DNA from: Ophioderma brevispina
Lineage: Eukaryota > Echinodermata > Ophiuroidea > Amphilepidida > Ophiodermatidae
Direction: 5' to 3'
Length of the DNA stretch: 64,000 nucleotides
Assembly: GCA_023653785.1 (NCBI GenBank)
Contig: JAMKCH010084953.1
Location: 28,583-92,582 of the forward strand
The translations under genes were made by a program, and so were the position numbers. The first letter of the stretch is position 1. Each line of letters starts with the position of its first letter. Of the stretch, positions 48,714 through 60,590 are shown piece after piece. The notes beneath the pieces are model-generated. The model was not told where the DNA came from, did no database searches, and saw nothing but the letters and a program-made list of their open reading frames with translations.

Positions 48714-49592
48714 CTACTTGAATCAAAAAAAATTGTGGCAACGGTTGCAGATGACCTTGACTAAGGCACTGAATCATAGATTTGTTGTTGTTTTAATAAA
48801 GCAAATCTAATATACTTCCACATATTGAAAAAATGAAAGAAAACGATTAAAAAATAAGCCAGATATGACCTGTTTTGTAAGCACACCCCTTTTTCCTCCA
48901 TTCCAATGGGATTTACACAGTTAAGCAAGAATACGTCAATGTACGATATACGGAGCATAGCATTATGAAAGTAATGATGACCCATGCTATTTTGTTTTAA
49001 TTGATCTACGAATAGCCATAATCTCCTTCATTGATCTTCAAAAATAATTTAATGTTCACACAAAATCTCACCCAATTAATCCTGATGTGTAAATGAAAAA
49101 GGTTTCATCACTACTACTGTAATCCAGGTATAGATACAAGTTATGCCAATTATAGAGACTCTAAACTCGCTTTGCAATATCCTAAACAATGGGAAGATCT
49201 TGTTTTCTTGCTCTGCAACAGGTGAATTGGTGTTTGGATTCGTCATATCAGTTGGCACATTGGTATAAATAAATTCATTGACTAATCCGTAGTTGAAATA
49301 ATCAAGAAAATGTAGCATTAAGTTGACAAAGGCATCATGATATTGATATTGTACATTCTCACAAACACAAGTTTAATGTGTGTAAATCTCATAGGAATGG
49401 CGAAAAAAGTGGTGTGCTTACGAATTTTGTCATATCTGGCTTATTATTTAATCGATTTCTTTCATTTTTTCAACATTTGGAAGTATATTAGATGTGTTTT
49501 ATAAAACAACAACAAATCTATGATATAGTGATTGCATTAAGGTCAAGATCATCTTTAATCCTTGCACAATTTTTTTTTTTTGATTCACGTAG
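48714..49592. mobile_element. TA-flanked element with ~210-bp inverted arms
   Basis: Ends CTACTTGAATC and GATTCACGTAG, flanked by TA at 48712-48713 and 49593-49594. Arms 48714-48925 and about 49372-49592 are reverse complements with shared blocks AATATACTTCCA, GAAAGAAAACGATTAAA-like, AAGCCAGATATGAC and TGTAAGCACACC. A third, solitary arm lies at 62627-62806. The interior (to 80 codons) has no transposase signature. Long arms with TA flanks suggest a mariner-like non-autonomous element. Confidence 0.75.
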
Positions 49593-49849
49593 TATAACTC
49601 CTTTTGCCATACTGGAACTAGGAGTATATCGGTTTATTCATTAATAACCGCAAAATTTAGCCCTTTCCAAATTTCATTCACGGGCGTTTCGAAATTGTCT
49701 GCACTCTACAAAAGACGATCGTGTTCTGGCTCTACGCATGCGCGATTGTATCCCATGTAATTTCGTATCAATTCCAGAGGGCAGTATAGAACAAAAATAC
49801 ATCGGTCCTTGGACCGCTTGTGTCGCCTGCCGTCGCGGTTTGTGAATGA

Positions 49850-50440
49850 TAGGCCTAACATCACCTTTGACCTTGATATGTGACCTTTGACCTCATAAAC
49901 AAATGAGGGTTTGCAAGTAAACTCCATAAACCATGTTTGGTTCCAATTGAACTGCAACTTTTCAAATGAGGTCAATTTTACATTTTTGACCTATTTTACA
50001 ACTTGACCTCACATGACCTTTGACCTTGGTATGTGACCTTTGACCTAATCAACAAATGAGGGATCACATGTTGCACCTATGACTCAAGTTTGGTTCCAAT
50101 TGAACTTCAACTTTTCACATGATGTCCATTTTACATTTTCAGCCTATTTTACAACTTGACCTCACATGACCTTTGACCTTGGTATGTAACCTTTGACATC
50201 ATCAACAAATGAGGGATCACATGTTGCACCTATGACTCAAATTTGGTTCCAATTGAACTTCAACTTTTCACATGAGGTCAATTTTACATTTTCAGCCTAT
50301 TTTACAACTTGACCTCACATGACCTTTGACCTCAGTATGTGACCTTTGACCTCATCAACAAATGGGGGGATGCCATGTTGCACCTGTGACCCAAGTTTGG
50401 TTTAAATCCATGAAAGTATGCGGATATTACAAGCAAATGT
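49850..50440 (+). repeat. 152-bp tandem array of TGACCTTTGACC-bearing units
   Basis: Units begin near 49855, 50003, 50155 and 50307, giving a 152-bp period. Each has GACCTCACATGACCTTTGAC, GTATGTGACCTTTGACCTCA, CAACAAATGAGGGATCACAT and TTTGGTTCCAATTGAACTTC. TGACCTTTGACC is the inverse of a direct repeat of AGGTCA with 1-base spacing. Confidence 0.85.
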
Positions 50441-51468
50441 TAACCCTTCTTCACAACAACAGACATCAACAACAACTACAGTGGACAAAGTGATCCCTAT
50501 GTGTCTTCCTGCCTTAGGGCAAAATTTTATTTAGACAGGGTAAAAAAAGTTAATACCACAACTATGTAGGGACTTGCTTTGGGCATAATCGATTAAATTT
50601 TCAAGCCTATAGCTCTTTTAGTTTTCTCGTACTTCCATTTTTATTGAACAACAATATTTTTTTGCGCACCCAAAAAATCAAGGGGTAGGGGTAACTTTAT
50701 GTATTTTTGATATTATTCCTATTCCTGAAATGAACCAAGTTAGGTATCAATTTGAAGTTCATCATGAAATTCTGCATGAACTGACAGGTAAATCATCACT
50801 GTAAATCCTTTCCTTCCAGAGATGTGATTGTGCAAAGCAAAATATTTGTTCAAAAGTGCTCAATTTTGAATGTCGTTTGTCACAGGACATGTCAAATTTG
50901 AATGGTTCTGGTGTGCAAATTATGAAATAACTTGAATTCATAAGTTAGTACCTTTACCTGATATATTAACATTAAAAATGGTCATACATATGTATATTGT
51001 AGACTCTGCAAACATTCAAAGTTGGTATGAGAAAATTCTTGTCACCCGAAAAGTGTGATTTTTGTACAAAATCGGCCACAAATCAATATTTGTAGCAACA
51101 AAATGATGTATGACACAGGTTTTTCAATTAAAAATTCATAATCTACAAACAATTTTACACGAGAAAAGTCATCTTAAAAATTAAACATGGGTATTTTTGC
51201 TCCGATATGATTTTGTTTGCACTTTGGCACTAAAACCTAAGTCAATTCTGAAACCATGTCATATATTATATTGTAATAAAATCTCTTTGCAAGAGAACCG
51301 TTTCTGCCACAAGATGCAATGTAGCCTTTTACACATCACAACTGGCCATAGCGATTGCCTTACAATCCAACTGTTATAAAGCGGGGTTGGTAGCACATTT
51401 CGATATTGAAATGAATAAATCCATTGGAAATTTAAAATTTCTCTAACAAATTTTTATATGTATATTCT
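50441..51468. other. No feature recognised
   Basis: AT-rich; no supported gene. Confidence 0.4.
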
Positions 51469-51588
51469 AATGAGTTTTGGGGGATACGGATTATATCTAG
51501 TCGAGTAGTCTGTATCAGGTGAGGGCGCCGCTCGAGCCCAGATACAGAATCCGAGACTAGATATAATCCGTGTCACCTCAAACTCACC
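51469..51588. repeat. 120-bp palindromic element
   Basis: Arms of about 46 bp (51469-51516 and 51541-51588). The left has ACGGATTATATCTAGTC and CTGTATC; the right has GATACAGA and GACTAGATATAATCCGT. The spacer is GC-rich (GGGCGCCGCTCGAGCCC). Probably a small MITE; flanks not resolved. Confidence 0.8.
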
Positions 51589-52690
51589 TAATAACGATTT
51601 TATCATACCCAAGCAGAACAAAATAAGCACAAACATATGGCCTAAAGAAAATTATAAGGGTGATTCACAAAACAAACAATGCTTTACGGTAAATTGACTA
51701 GACATATTGTTTTAAATGAGTGCAAGGGTGACAAATTTTCAGCGACAAGGATCTTTGAAAATAAACAGCCCTAAAAATCATCTTTTCCTGATTCACAAAC
51801 AAAATTATTGATCTATTTTAAAGTCTTTTAGTGTACGTGAGAGCGATTATGCTGAAACCTTGTTCCAACTCGGTTCAACAATGCTAAAAATTGCCAAATT
51901 AGAGCAGTGATTTACGTCAAAAATGAACGCAGAATTTTCGGATTTTTGTTGTCATGATGCATGGTCATGCATGTGCAGTTCCTAACTGACATGATATGGA
52001 CGTTGAGACGCGCTCTGAGGGGGTGATAGGATATATCTAATCAGTAAATTGAGACGATTATCCAATGAAAAACCGAGGATCTACATGATGGTATGATAAA
52101 CTAGAATTCTGCGTTCTCCGCGTTCTAGGTTTTTCCCAGGGTTTTTTGATGGCTAGTTGGGGACTGGATGGGGGAGGCTGCTGGTAAATTAATACCCACA
52201 AATACAAAGCAAGAAATAATTGTTTTTTTTCTGTAACTATACAGTGGTTGTAAAATTATCAATTAGTGGTCAACAAAAAACTCTAGGGGGCAGGATTAAA
52301 GCCTTCGGTACATAAATCTTACAAAGATAGTTTCAATCATAATGCATGTTCACAACAAAACTGTTAATGCTTAAAACTCTGTCATATTCAGTCATACACC
52401 TTGTCCTGAGATACATGTATGTGGATTTGTTCTTGTAAAAGTAAGCCACACAGATGTAGGTATCATGCATTCAGTGCTCTTTATCTTTCATGTTAATTGT
52501 GTAACTATGATTATAATCTAACAAAATACTGTTGTAATTCCTGTTTCTATATGACTTGCCTCAATGAGCTTCCTGTCTGTGATGAACCATTTATTGATCT
52601 TAACTGTCACTGGCAAGGATTAGGGATTTTTTTGAAAGACACACACCTTCAAATATTCGTAGCTTAAGAAACAAAGTTGATTACTTAAAT
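51589..52690. other. No feature recognised
   Basis: No supported gene. Confidence 0.4.
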
Positions 52691-55600
52691 CAGAGAAGAT
52701 GTGTAAGGAAGAGGAGAGTGTTTCGCCAGGCACTTCAAAGACTATATGTTTGCGACCGCGGGAGGTTCCGCTATTGAATTTCAAGTATCCAATTAGGAAT
52801 AGTCACAAATCCCGCGGAAGCTTAGATCGATTTGTCGGGTCGAGCACGGCGCCGGCCCACATCATGGCTTTACAATGGTAACAACAAACCCACAGCAGCA
52901 GCACTGACCGATCATTTCGAATATGCGTTCTCACGTTCCACTGATGAAAATATGGGGTGAAAATAAGAACGCCTACTACAGAATAACTATGCCGATTTTG
53001 TTGATGGGGAAGACCTAATCACCATAAAGTGCTGAAGAGATATGCGAGACAAAGACGGCAGAAAGTGAATTGTTATGCACGTTGTAAAATGCCCCCCCCC
53101 CGAAACGCACGCGTGTAGTTGATCAAATTGACGGGGACTGTGCCGGGTCCACTGTGGGAGAACTGCCCCACCGCGCAGGCGGCGGTTGCGTCCCGATGAA
53201 AATGATTCCATTTGAAGTTCTCAAATTAAAATCTTTATACCAATACCCGTAATGTCATTTGGTATCAGACCCCAAGGGCCGCATCAATAAATTCTGGAGT
53301 TTGTAATTGCATGATTGGGGATAATTTTTAACTTGAGTTTGGAAACATTGGTTATAACGATGCTGTTTCACGCGTGTGAAGATGCAGGAAGAGTAAACAC
53401 ACAAAAAAATGAATTCGTAGAACATCGTTGCATTTAAGTTTATAGCGACGAACTCAATGGTGTAAATAGCTGTAAATCTTAAATTAACTTGTAGACTTGT
53501 AAATCGAGGGCAGGAATATGGAGATTTAGGCCTATGGGACCACGTACTAAGGAAAGGAAAACACCCAAGATCACTTCGTGACCCAGACAACTTTTTCTAT
53601 ATTACAATTTTTATTTACCATGCAGCTGCATAATGCAGTTCATAATTAGGTATATAAGATTATAGTATTTATATAATTCCCAATACCTGATAATCCTCAT
53701 CATCTATAGCTAAATTTCACAACCTTATACCCTGTACCATATTGGACTCTCAGAAGAAAAATGCCCCGGAAATACCACGTAGCCTACTACATTGCCGAGA
53801 TGAGCATAAAAGCTCCTAAACTGAATCCGGGCTCAAATTGTGTAAGGCATGGCATACGATACCGAAAAAAGCCAAAAAATAAATAGCGAACGAGTGCAAT
53901 TTCAACTCCACTACAAAAAATTTTGGTCGCTTCTTTGTCACCAAAAGGTCGCTGAATTTGGATAAAGTGCACCATTGCCTTCGTATTACACGTGGTTTCA
54001 TAACAGGAAATGATCGGAACTTGAGAAATGGATCGAAAAAAAAAAAAACAGGACTTATCTCCTCGAATTCGTCTAATTGTACCTCACAAAATTGCCCTAT
54101 GAATCACTATTTCAAACGTCATAAAAATCGAAAATTAGGCGATTTTGTGGGATTTCAATGAAATAGTCCTCTCTTTTTGGAGGTAAACAAATCGCTTCGA
54201 AAGCACGTAAATAGACTGTATGCAACCCGGAAGTACGGGTAAAAACGATTGTTATAAAAGAACTTCTAGAAAAACACTGTGCACAGGTACCACGCTCTGT
54301 ACAGGGGGGCCAGGACACAAGTAATGCACTATGGTTGGTGAAGGGTTATTTTGGGTTTCCTGTAGAAACATATAGGTAATAGGAAAATATCCGCGCCTAA
54401 AAGTCGTTTTTTTTGGGGCGGTGACCATTTTCTTTTAAAACCATTATTGCCCAGGGCTGAAAATTGGCACAGAGAAAAGAAGAAGAGGAAGTAATTTAAG
54501 GAGGATTTATCTGGGCTCACCAGGTGGCACCAACTAGATTTTTAGTAACAAACCCTGATATTTGAATTTAGCGCGTTTCCCAAAATCCCTCTAACTGCAA
54601 AGCAATTTTAAAATTTCTCTGTTGCCTACTCTCCTTCACTCATGTTTCACAAACACATCGCAAAAATAAACAAATACGAGCAATACGTATCGTTGTTATT
54701 TCAGTGTATTCAGACTGTATTTCCCCAATTTGACGACACGGATATTTTGTGGATCGGAGTTCATGCACGGTGTTACAGCAGTTTTACAGTGTACGGGGGC
54801 ATGGAATGTAGACTGGGAATTCGATTCAAAGGTTCACCCTTTCCCGCATGTTTAAATCTACGATCAAGAAAAAAACTTGCAAGAATTCTCGATACTTGGA
54901 AATTATAGTGTAAATATAGATGACCGTGGGGATTGAGACGGAGTGTGGTGTGTGAAGCATTGACTGAGGGATAGCCTAGTACAGGGAGCCTTTACGTCAT
55001 TTTTTGACATGAGTTTGGAATGAATGAGGGTGATTCGTAAAGTGAAATGAAAAAGATTGAAATGGGACTCTTTTGACATGCCCAAAATTTCAGTTATGAC
55101 CCGTTGTACTAGGCTCGGCCGAGGTTGCTCACTCAGGGATCATCGATACGATACCCATGTGATTGCGTTGTAGAGAGAACACACGGGCAATTGTAATTTT
55201 AGTAGATGTAATTTTCATTACATTGACGAAATTTCCATTTCGCCACAAATACAATCATTGTAATTGAGTTGCAATGCGTGGCAGGGCGCGCGCGTGTGGC
55301 GGTACCCCAGGTCAGTGACAGTCGCCTTAGCTATGCCATGATTAAATGCGTTCGTAACAACGGCATGATCTGACATGTCCATGCCTCTCCTGCTTGAATT
55401 TTCTGTTTCTAATACGTACGTCTCTGGCCCTGACATATTTGTGGGAATTGGGCAGCAATTTGTGTTTTAAACTTTTAAATTTTAGTAATTTAAATAACCA
55501 TTTTGTGCATTTAACAGACTGTATGCTCACGGAGCCTCACGGGGCCTTCTGTGTGCACCGATATCAAACCATTCTCGGACCTGGCCTTGTTACCACGCAT

Positions 55601-55873
55601 GCGCTAAAAGCTCATGATAGATGTGTTGGTGTTGCCCGTCGCTCAGCCGTTACTAATCGTAATACGTCCCACCCCCCCTGCTCGTTATTTCCTCCAGTAA
55701 CTATACCATTCTATTGCGATCGATCGTTGTGAGCGGTCGCCCATATCCCGGGAAGGGCCCCTTTCAATTGGACTGTTAAGTGCCTGATCCCAATATGTAT
55801 TGAATGGAGAAAACAAGCTTATCTCTAGCAGGTCTCGAAGCGTACACCCTCCCTCTTCCTTACATCTTCTCTG
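52691..55873. mobile_element. TIR DNA transposon, copy B (longer form)
   Basis: Begins CAGAGAAGATGTGTAAGGAA and ends CTTCCTTACATCTTCTCTG. Flanks CTTAAAT (52684-52690) and CTTAATA (55874-55880) are an imperfect 7-bp repeat placed exactly as in copy A. Similarity to A covers 52691-54300 and 55686-55873. The extra 54301-55685 includes a 88-codon frame (54642-54908) and a 112-codon frame (55394-55732) without recognised domains. Many small indels separate the copies, so both are old. Whether the extra is original content or a nested insertion is open; it shows no inverted ends of its own. Confidence 0.85.
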
Positions 55874-55999
55874 CTTAATATCTTTCTTTCACAGCAACAT
55901 ATTCGATGTTCGAACTGTTTAAAAAAGCTGAAACTTGGCCTTTCCGTGAATTGATGACAGTTAACTTAAAATTGATGATTACTATTTTGTAAAATTTAA

Positions 56000-58830
56000 A
56001 AATCCAAATCAGGGTGGTATGTAGCCTTTTATATTAAGAGTGTATTAATTCAAAGAAATCAGTGATCTCCGCCATATGCTGGAAGCTTTTTGGATTGAAC
56101 TCAATCTGCCACACCCAAACCAATTATTCTAGGCTCTGTCTATCGTGTTCCTGATGCTACAGCTGACTATGTTGACAAATTGATTATAATGTTTTCAAAT
56201 TGTGCTTCTGTTTATGATATTATTATTCTTGTAGGTGCTTTATCTTATATTTGTAAATCGTCTCCAGCTAAAACGGTTCTAATATTTCAACCATTCACGC
56301 CCTTCACTCAACTGAATAATGACTATACACGCATTACTGAAAAGAGTAAGACATTATGATCTTGCTTTTGTGTCTCGTCCAGAAACAATTTCTACCTCTG
56401 GTGTTCACAGTCCGGGTCTTAGTGCTCATTCCTTTAAGTTGTTGTTCGGAAATTTACAACATACGCAGATTAAGCCATCTCCTAAAATTACTAATACAAG
56501 ATCATATAAACATTTTAATAATGAGAGTGACTTTGTTAATACTATTAAACTATTAACTGAGCAGTTCATACTTGTCATGATGTTGATTTGCTGGATAATT
56601 TTGAAAGATTATTTTGTAAAGCCCGGTGATGCTCATGCGCCAGTCAGAAAAACGTATGAAAGTCCTCTCATCCAGAATGATCACTATTGAATTTCCTGAC
56701 TGTTTGCAAAGACCGTGACTATTTTTTCGCTAGAGCTCATAAATCTAATGATCCCCATGATTGGCATATGGCAAATTTTATCGCAATCAAAACCAACCAT
56801 ATGTGCGTCACTTTCTTAAAAAGAGATTCTATTCCTGCTTCTATTGCTGAAAATGTTTAACAACTCAAAAAAATTTTATGTCTACCTCAAAAAACTGTTA
56901 CCTAACAAAGCATCATCTACTTCCAATTCTGTTAAGACTGATGATGGTTTCACATCCTCAGCTAAAGATACTGCTAATGCTTTAATACTATTTCACTTCT
57001 ATTGGTTTTTCTCTGCAGAAGTTTGATGATGCTCATAAGGCATACAGCACATCACCTACAAATAATTTAATCGTAACGTGTGATTCTATTTTCAATTTTT
57101 GTAATGTTTCTCCACATTTTGTTTTTAAAAAGCCAATATTTGATATGTCTAATAATAAGTCCTCCAGGATTGATGCTTTCAGTGTAAAACTTCTAATGCT
57201 GGCTGCTCCTTATGATAAGCAATTCTCTTGCTTTTATTGCAACCGTTCCCTTACTACATCGGTTTTTTCTCGAATGGAAAAAGCCAAAGTTACCCCCATT
57301 TTAAAACTTGTGACAAGTCAACTGTTGGGACTATCGACTATTTCCGTTCTGCCACTTTTTCTAAAATCATGGAAAGAATCTGTTCAAAATCAATTGTATT
57401 CGTACCTTTTGACAATGGCCACTCTCTGATAACCCATCAGGTTTTCGTGCTAATTATTTGTCCACAGCTACTTACTTTGCTTGTGTTCAGGATTTTTTGA
57501 AAAATATGGAGAGGCCGTGCAACAGGTGCAATTTTTCTTGACCTCAGTAAGGCTTTTGACTGCGTTACCCATTCTCTTCTCATTGAATAACTTTCACAAA
57601 TTGTTATTACTGGTCCTGCACTTACATGGTGTCGAAATCCTATCTCAGTGACAGAACTCAGGCCGTCAACATTAAATCTACTCCTTTCTGACTTCAAACA
57701 TATCAACATTGAAATCCCCCAAGGCTCTATACTGGGCCCTCTTCTTTGAACATTTTTGTCATAATCTTTCAATATTGTAAATGTACTAGTATGCTGATGA
57801 TACACCTTTCTTTTGTACTTCAGACAATCCCACCAGCTTCATTGAACCTTTCATCAAACTAAACAAATTTCTAATGGTTTTATGAGAACACTCACTTTGA
57901 ATGCCAGAAAACCAATTTTATGGTATTTGGTACATGTCATTTTCTCATAATTTTGCAACATGTTTCTCTGCACTGTAATAATGATCTATTGAAGGGTTGA
58001 CCATTTTAAATATCTTAGTGTAATTTTTGATCCTCTGATTGGCTTTGGTGTGATCATATCACTCAATGTCGTGCATGTATTTTCTAAACGTTTGTGTTAT
58101 AAGAGACTAAATATTATATTCCAAAAGATACTTTTATTATGCTGCAACATAAAACTCATTGTCATGGCCACATTTTATGACTATTGCAAGCCCTGTCTAT
58201 GGATTCTACTGTACTAACGATATTTGAAACACTTCAATTCTTCCTCAAAATAGTTAGCTCGCAATAAATTTTCTTCAGCTGACATTAGAACTCCTGTTAA
58301 AGACTTGATGTGTACACTGCAGTGGAACAAACATAATGATCGTTTGTTATAACCATTGCTAATTTTTTTTAAATGCTTCAACAAAGGTCTTGCCCGGTTA
58401 CCTTTCCCTCTCATTCACTTTTATGCACTCAGTTCTTTTAAGGGTACCAGAAGTCTCAAACCACAACTCTTTGTATGAAACCCCTGGAACCTAAATGCAG
58501 GGAAACGTACGTTCCATATGAGAGCCACCAAAATATTGAGTCTTTCCTTCTGATATCCGCTGTAACTATAATACAATGATCTATCTCAGCTTAAGCTCTA
58601 CATTTGTAAATCCCCACATAAGCATTTTGTACTATTGTAGATGTCTATAGTTTCATTTATACTCATTTCTTATTTGATTTTGTTTCTGTGTTTATTATTT
58701 TTTATCCTTTTTATGTTAATGTCTATCTAAGTTTCATTCTTACCATTGTAATCTATGGCATGGCCTCTTGGAAATCAGTGCTGTTGTCACTGAAGGGGCT
58801 ACAGTGCCTAAAGAAAGTTTAAAAAAAATT
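56000..58830 (+). mobile_element. Degraded CR1/L2-like LINE
   Basis: Fragments of a non-LTR retrotransposon polyprotein occur in order on the plus strand. Endonuclease traces: GGVAFYIKS-like near 56010, then FWIELNLP and LGSVYRVPDATADY at 56085-56180. Linker: frame 56319-56690 with VSRPETISTSGVHSPGLSAH. Reverse transcriptase: NRSLTTSVF near 57240, AIFLDLSKAFDCVTHSLLIE at 57527-57588, IPQGSILGPLL near 57714-57748 and the catalytic YADD-T at about 57790. The 3' part ends near 58830 with GGCCTCTTGGAAATCAG and a short hairpin like CR1/L2 tails. It has many frameshifts and stops and cannot be active. The clade is a judgement from motif spacing and tail. Confidence 0.85.
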
Positions 58831-59493
58831 GTGGTGGGTTGTTGCCAGTGTTTCATGTTGGCAGTGGTTGTGATGCTTCTCCTGTTCAGAACCTTATCGG
58901 TACCGCTCTGAGCCAATTGTTGATAACTGAGGTTGGCTGAATTTGTATGTTGAATTGAATGCAGAGGTTTTCTGCAACTTGTTTAGATTTGTTTGAATTG
59001 AATGTCAAAGATGAATTTTTAATTCCGGGGTTGCATGTTCAGGCAACTTGCAAGTTTTTTTAGGTTTACTGTTGACTGGAATACGTTTGAGGACGCATTC
59101 TATCTATCTACTTCCATCCTTACCATCCTCAGATAGTAGAGTATGTTGTACTCAGTGAAAGGTGCTTGTACACAGGAACAAAGTCACAAAGTGTGTCATT
59201 GAACAAATGCTGGGTGCAAGTAAAAGAAGGTCCTGTGGCTACTAGCGGAGGTGTTAGTGGCTTCATCATCTAGGCACTCCGAAAACTTCAGTGACGTGAG
59301 CTTGACCCAGTAAAGCGGGTAGGGGTGTTTCCAGATGCAGATGACACTTGGAAAAAAATCTGTGCTGGTAAGAGAATTCTACAGTGGTGCTGCTGTGCTG
59401 TTGTTGGTGGCCCCTAGTTGTTTTTTCTGTATATACACACATGCACGGTTTGTAAGGTGAATGGTTGTCCAGAATTGAAGCTGGCACGTTTTC
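58831..59493. other. No gene recognised
   Basis: Moderately GC-balanced, G/T-leaning DNA with no open frame of interest. Confidence 0.4.
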
Positions 59494-60590
59494 TTGACAA
59501 TTGCTTGGAATGATATGATGCCATGGGTTTACAATAATAGCAATTTCATTCGCAAACCATTCCTTTTGTTTTTGTTTATTTTATATTATATTCTTTTTTT
59601 GTTATTTTTCTTTTCAATTATAAAGTATTATTTTTTTATTCATAGTGTTTATTTTGTTTTTAATATGTATTGTAGATGTGTTGTTCAAATTTCTTTTATA
59701 TTTAGTTTTTATTTTACCTATTTTAGTCCTTTTAACTTGTTTTATTATATTTCAATTTTTTATTGTACAATTTACCTTTATTAATATTTTAGTATTGATT
59801 TGTAATGCTATTTTAATTTTTCATTTAGATTTTTTAGTTATAATGTCTATGTATTATTCAAAATTTTGTTTTAATTTTGTACTTGTAGTTGTGTTTATTA
59901 CTTTGTTTTAATTTTACTTATTTAGTCATCTTTATTTGTTTATGTTAATTATTAAGTTTATCTCTTTTAAACGTATAGATTATTACCCTTACCAACCCAC
60001 ACTAGTCAATCGTGGAATGGTAGGCCGAAATCCAGCTTGGAAACATTTTGAGGCCTTTGTCCATAGTGGCCAGACAAAAAGACTTATGATGATTATTAAT
60101 TTTTTTGTGTATACGGCTTTGATTTAATTCATTTTTTAAAATATTTTTATAATCCTCCCTTTATTTGTATTTCTTACATTTTGGCGTATTTTTTATTATT
60201 TTGTCCGTTTTCTTCTTCTTTATTTTTCTTTTGTACTGATTTTTTAATTTATTTGTTTCCATTTAATTTTTCTATTTTAATATTTCTTCCTTTTTGGGGA
60301 GGCGCATATAATATTGTTATGTTATTATTTCTTTTATTATTGTATGATTTATTTTTAATGATATTCTAAGACTAGTGTACCCGGATTTGATTTGGTTTTA
60401 ATTTTTAAATTATTTGCTATTATTTTCTCATCTGTTTATTATTATTTTTTCCTTTTCTTATTGTTTTGTATTTTTAATTGTCACTGATCTTTTTTTTTAT
60501 TTCATTTCCATTTGTTATTTTATTCATTTTTATTTGTGTTCATTTCTTTGGTTCTGCTTTAGGCCTATATGTAGACTTTTTGATTGTCAT
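59494..60590 (+). repeat. T-rich, strand-asymmetric tract
   Basis: For about 1.1 kb the plus strand is dominated by T, with Phe/Leu/Ile/Tyr-rich frames on the plus strand (59494-59784, 59645-59911, 60181-60369, 60414-60662) as a result. These are not called as membrane proteins. A normal-composition island at 59975-60100 encodes RGMVGRNPAWKHFEAFVHSG in the 59936-60127 frame. Confidence 0.6.
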
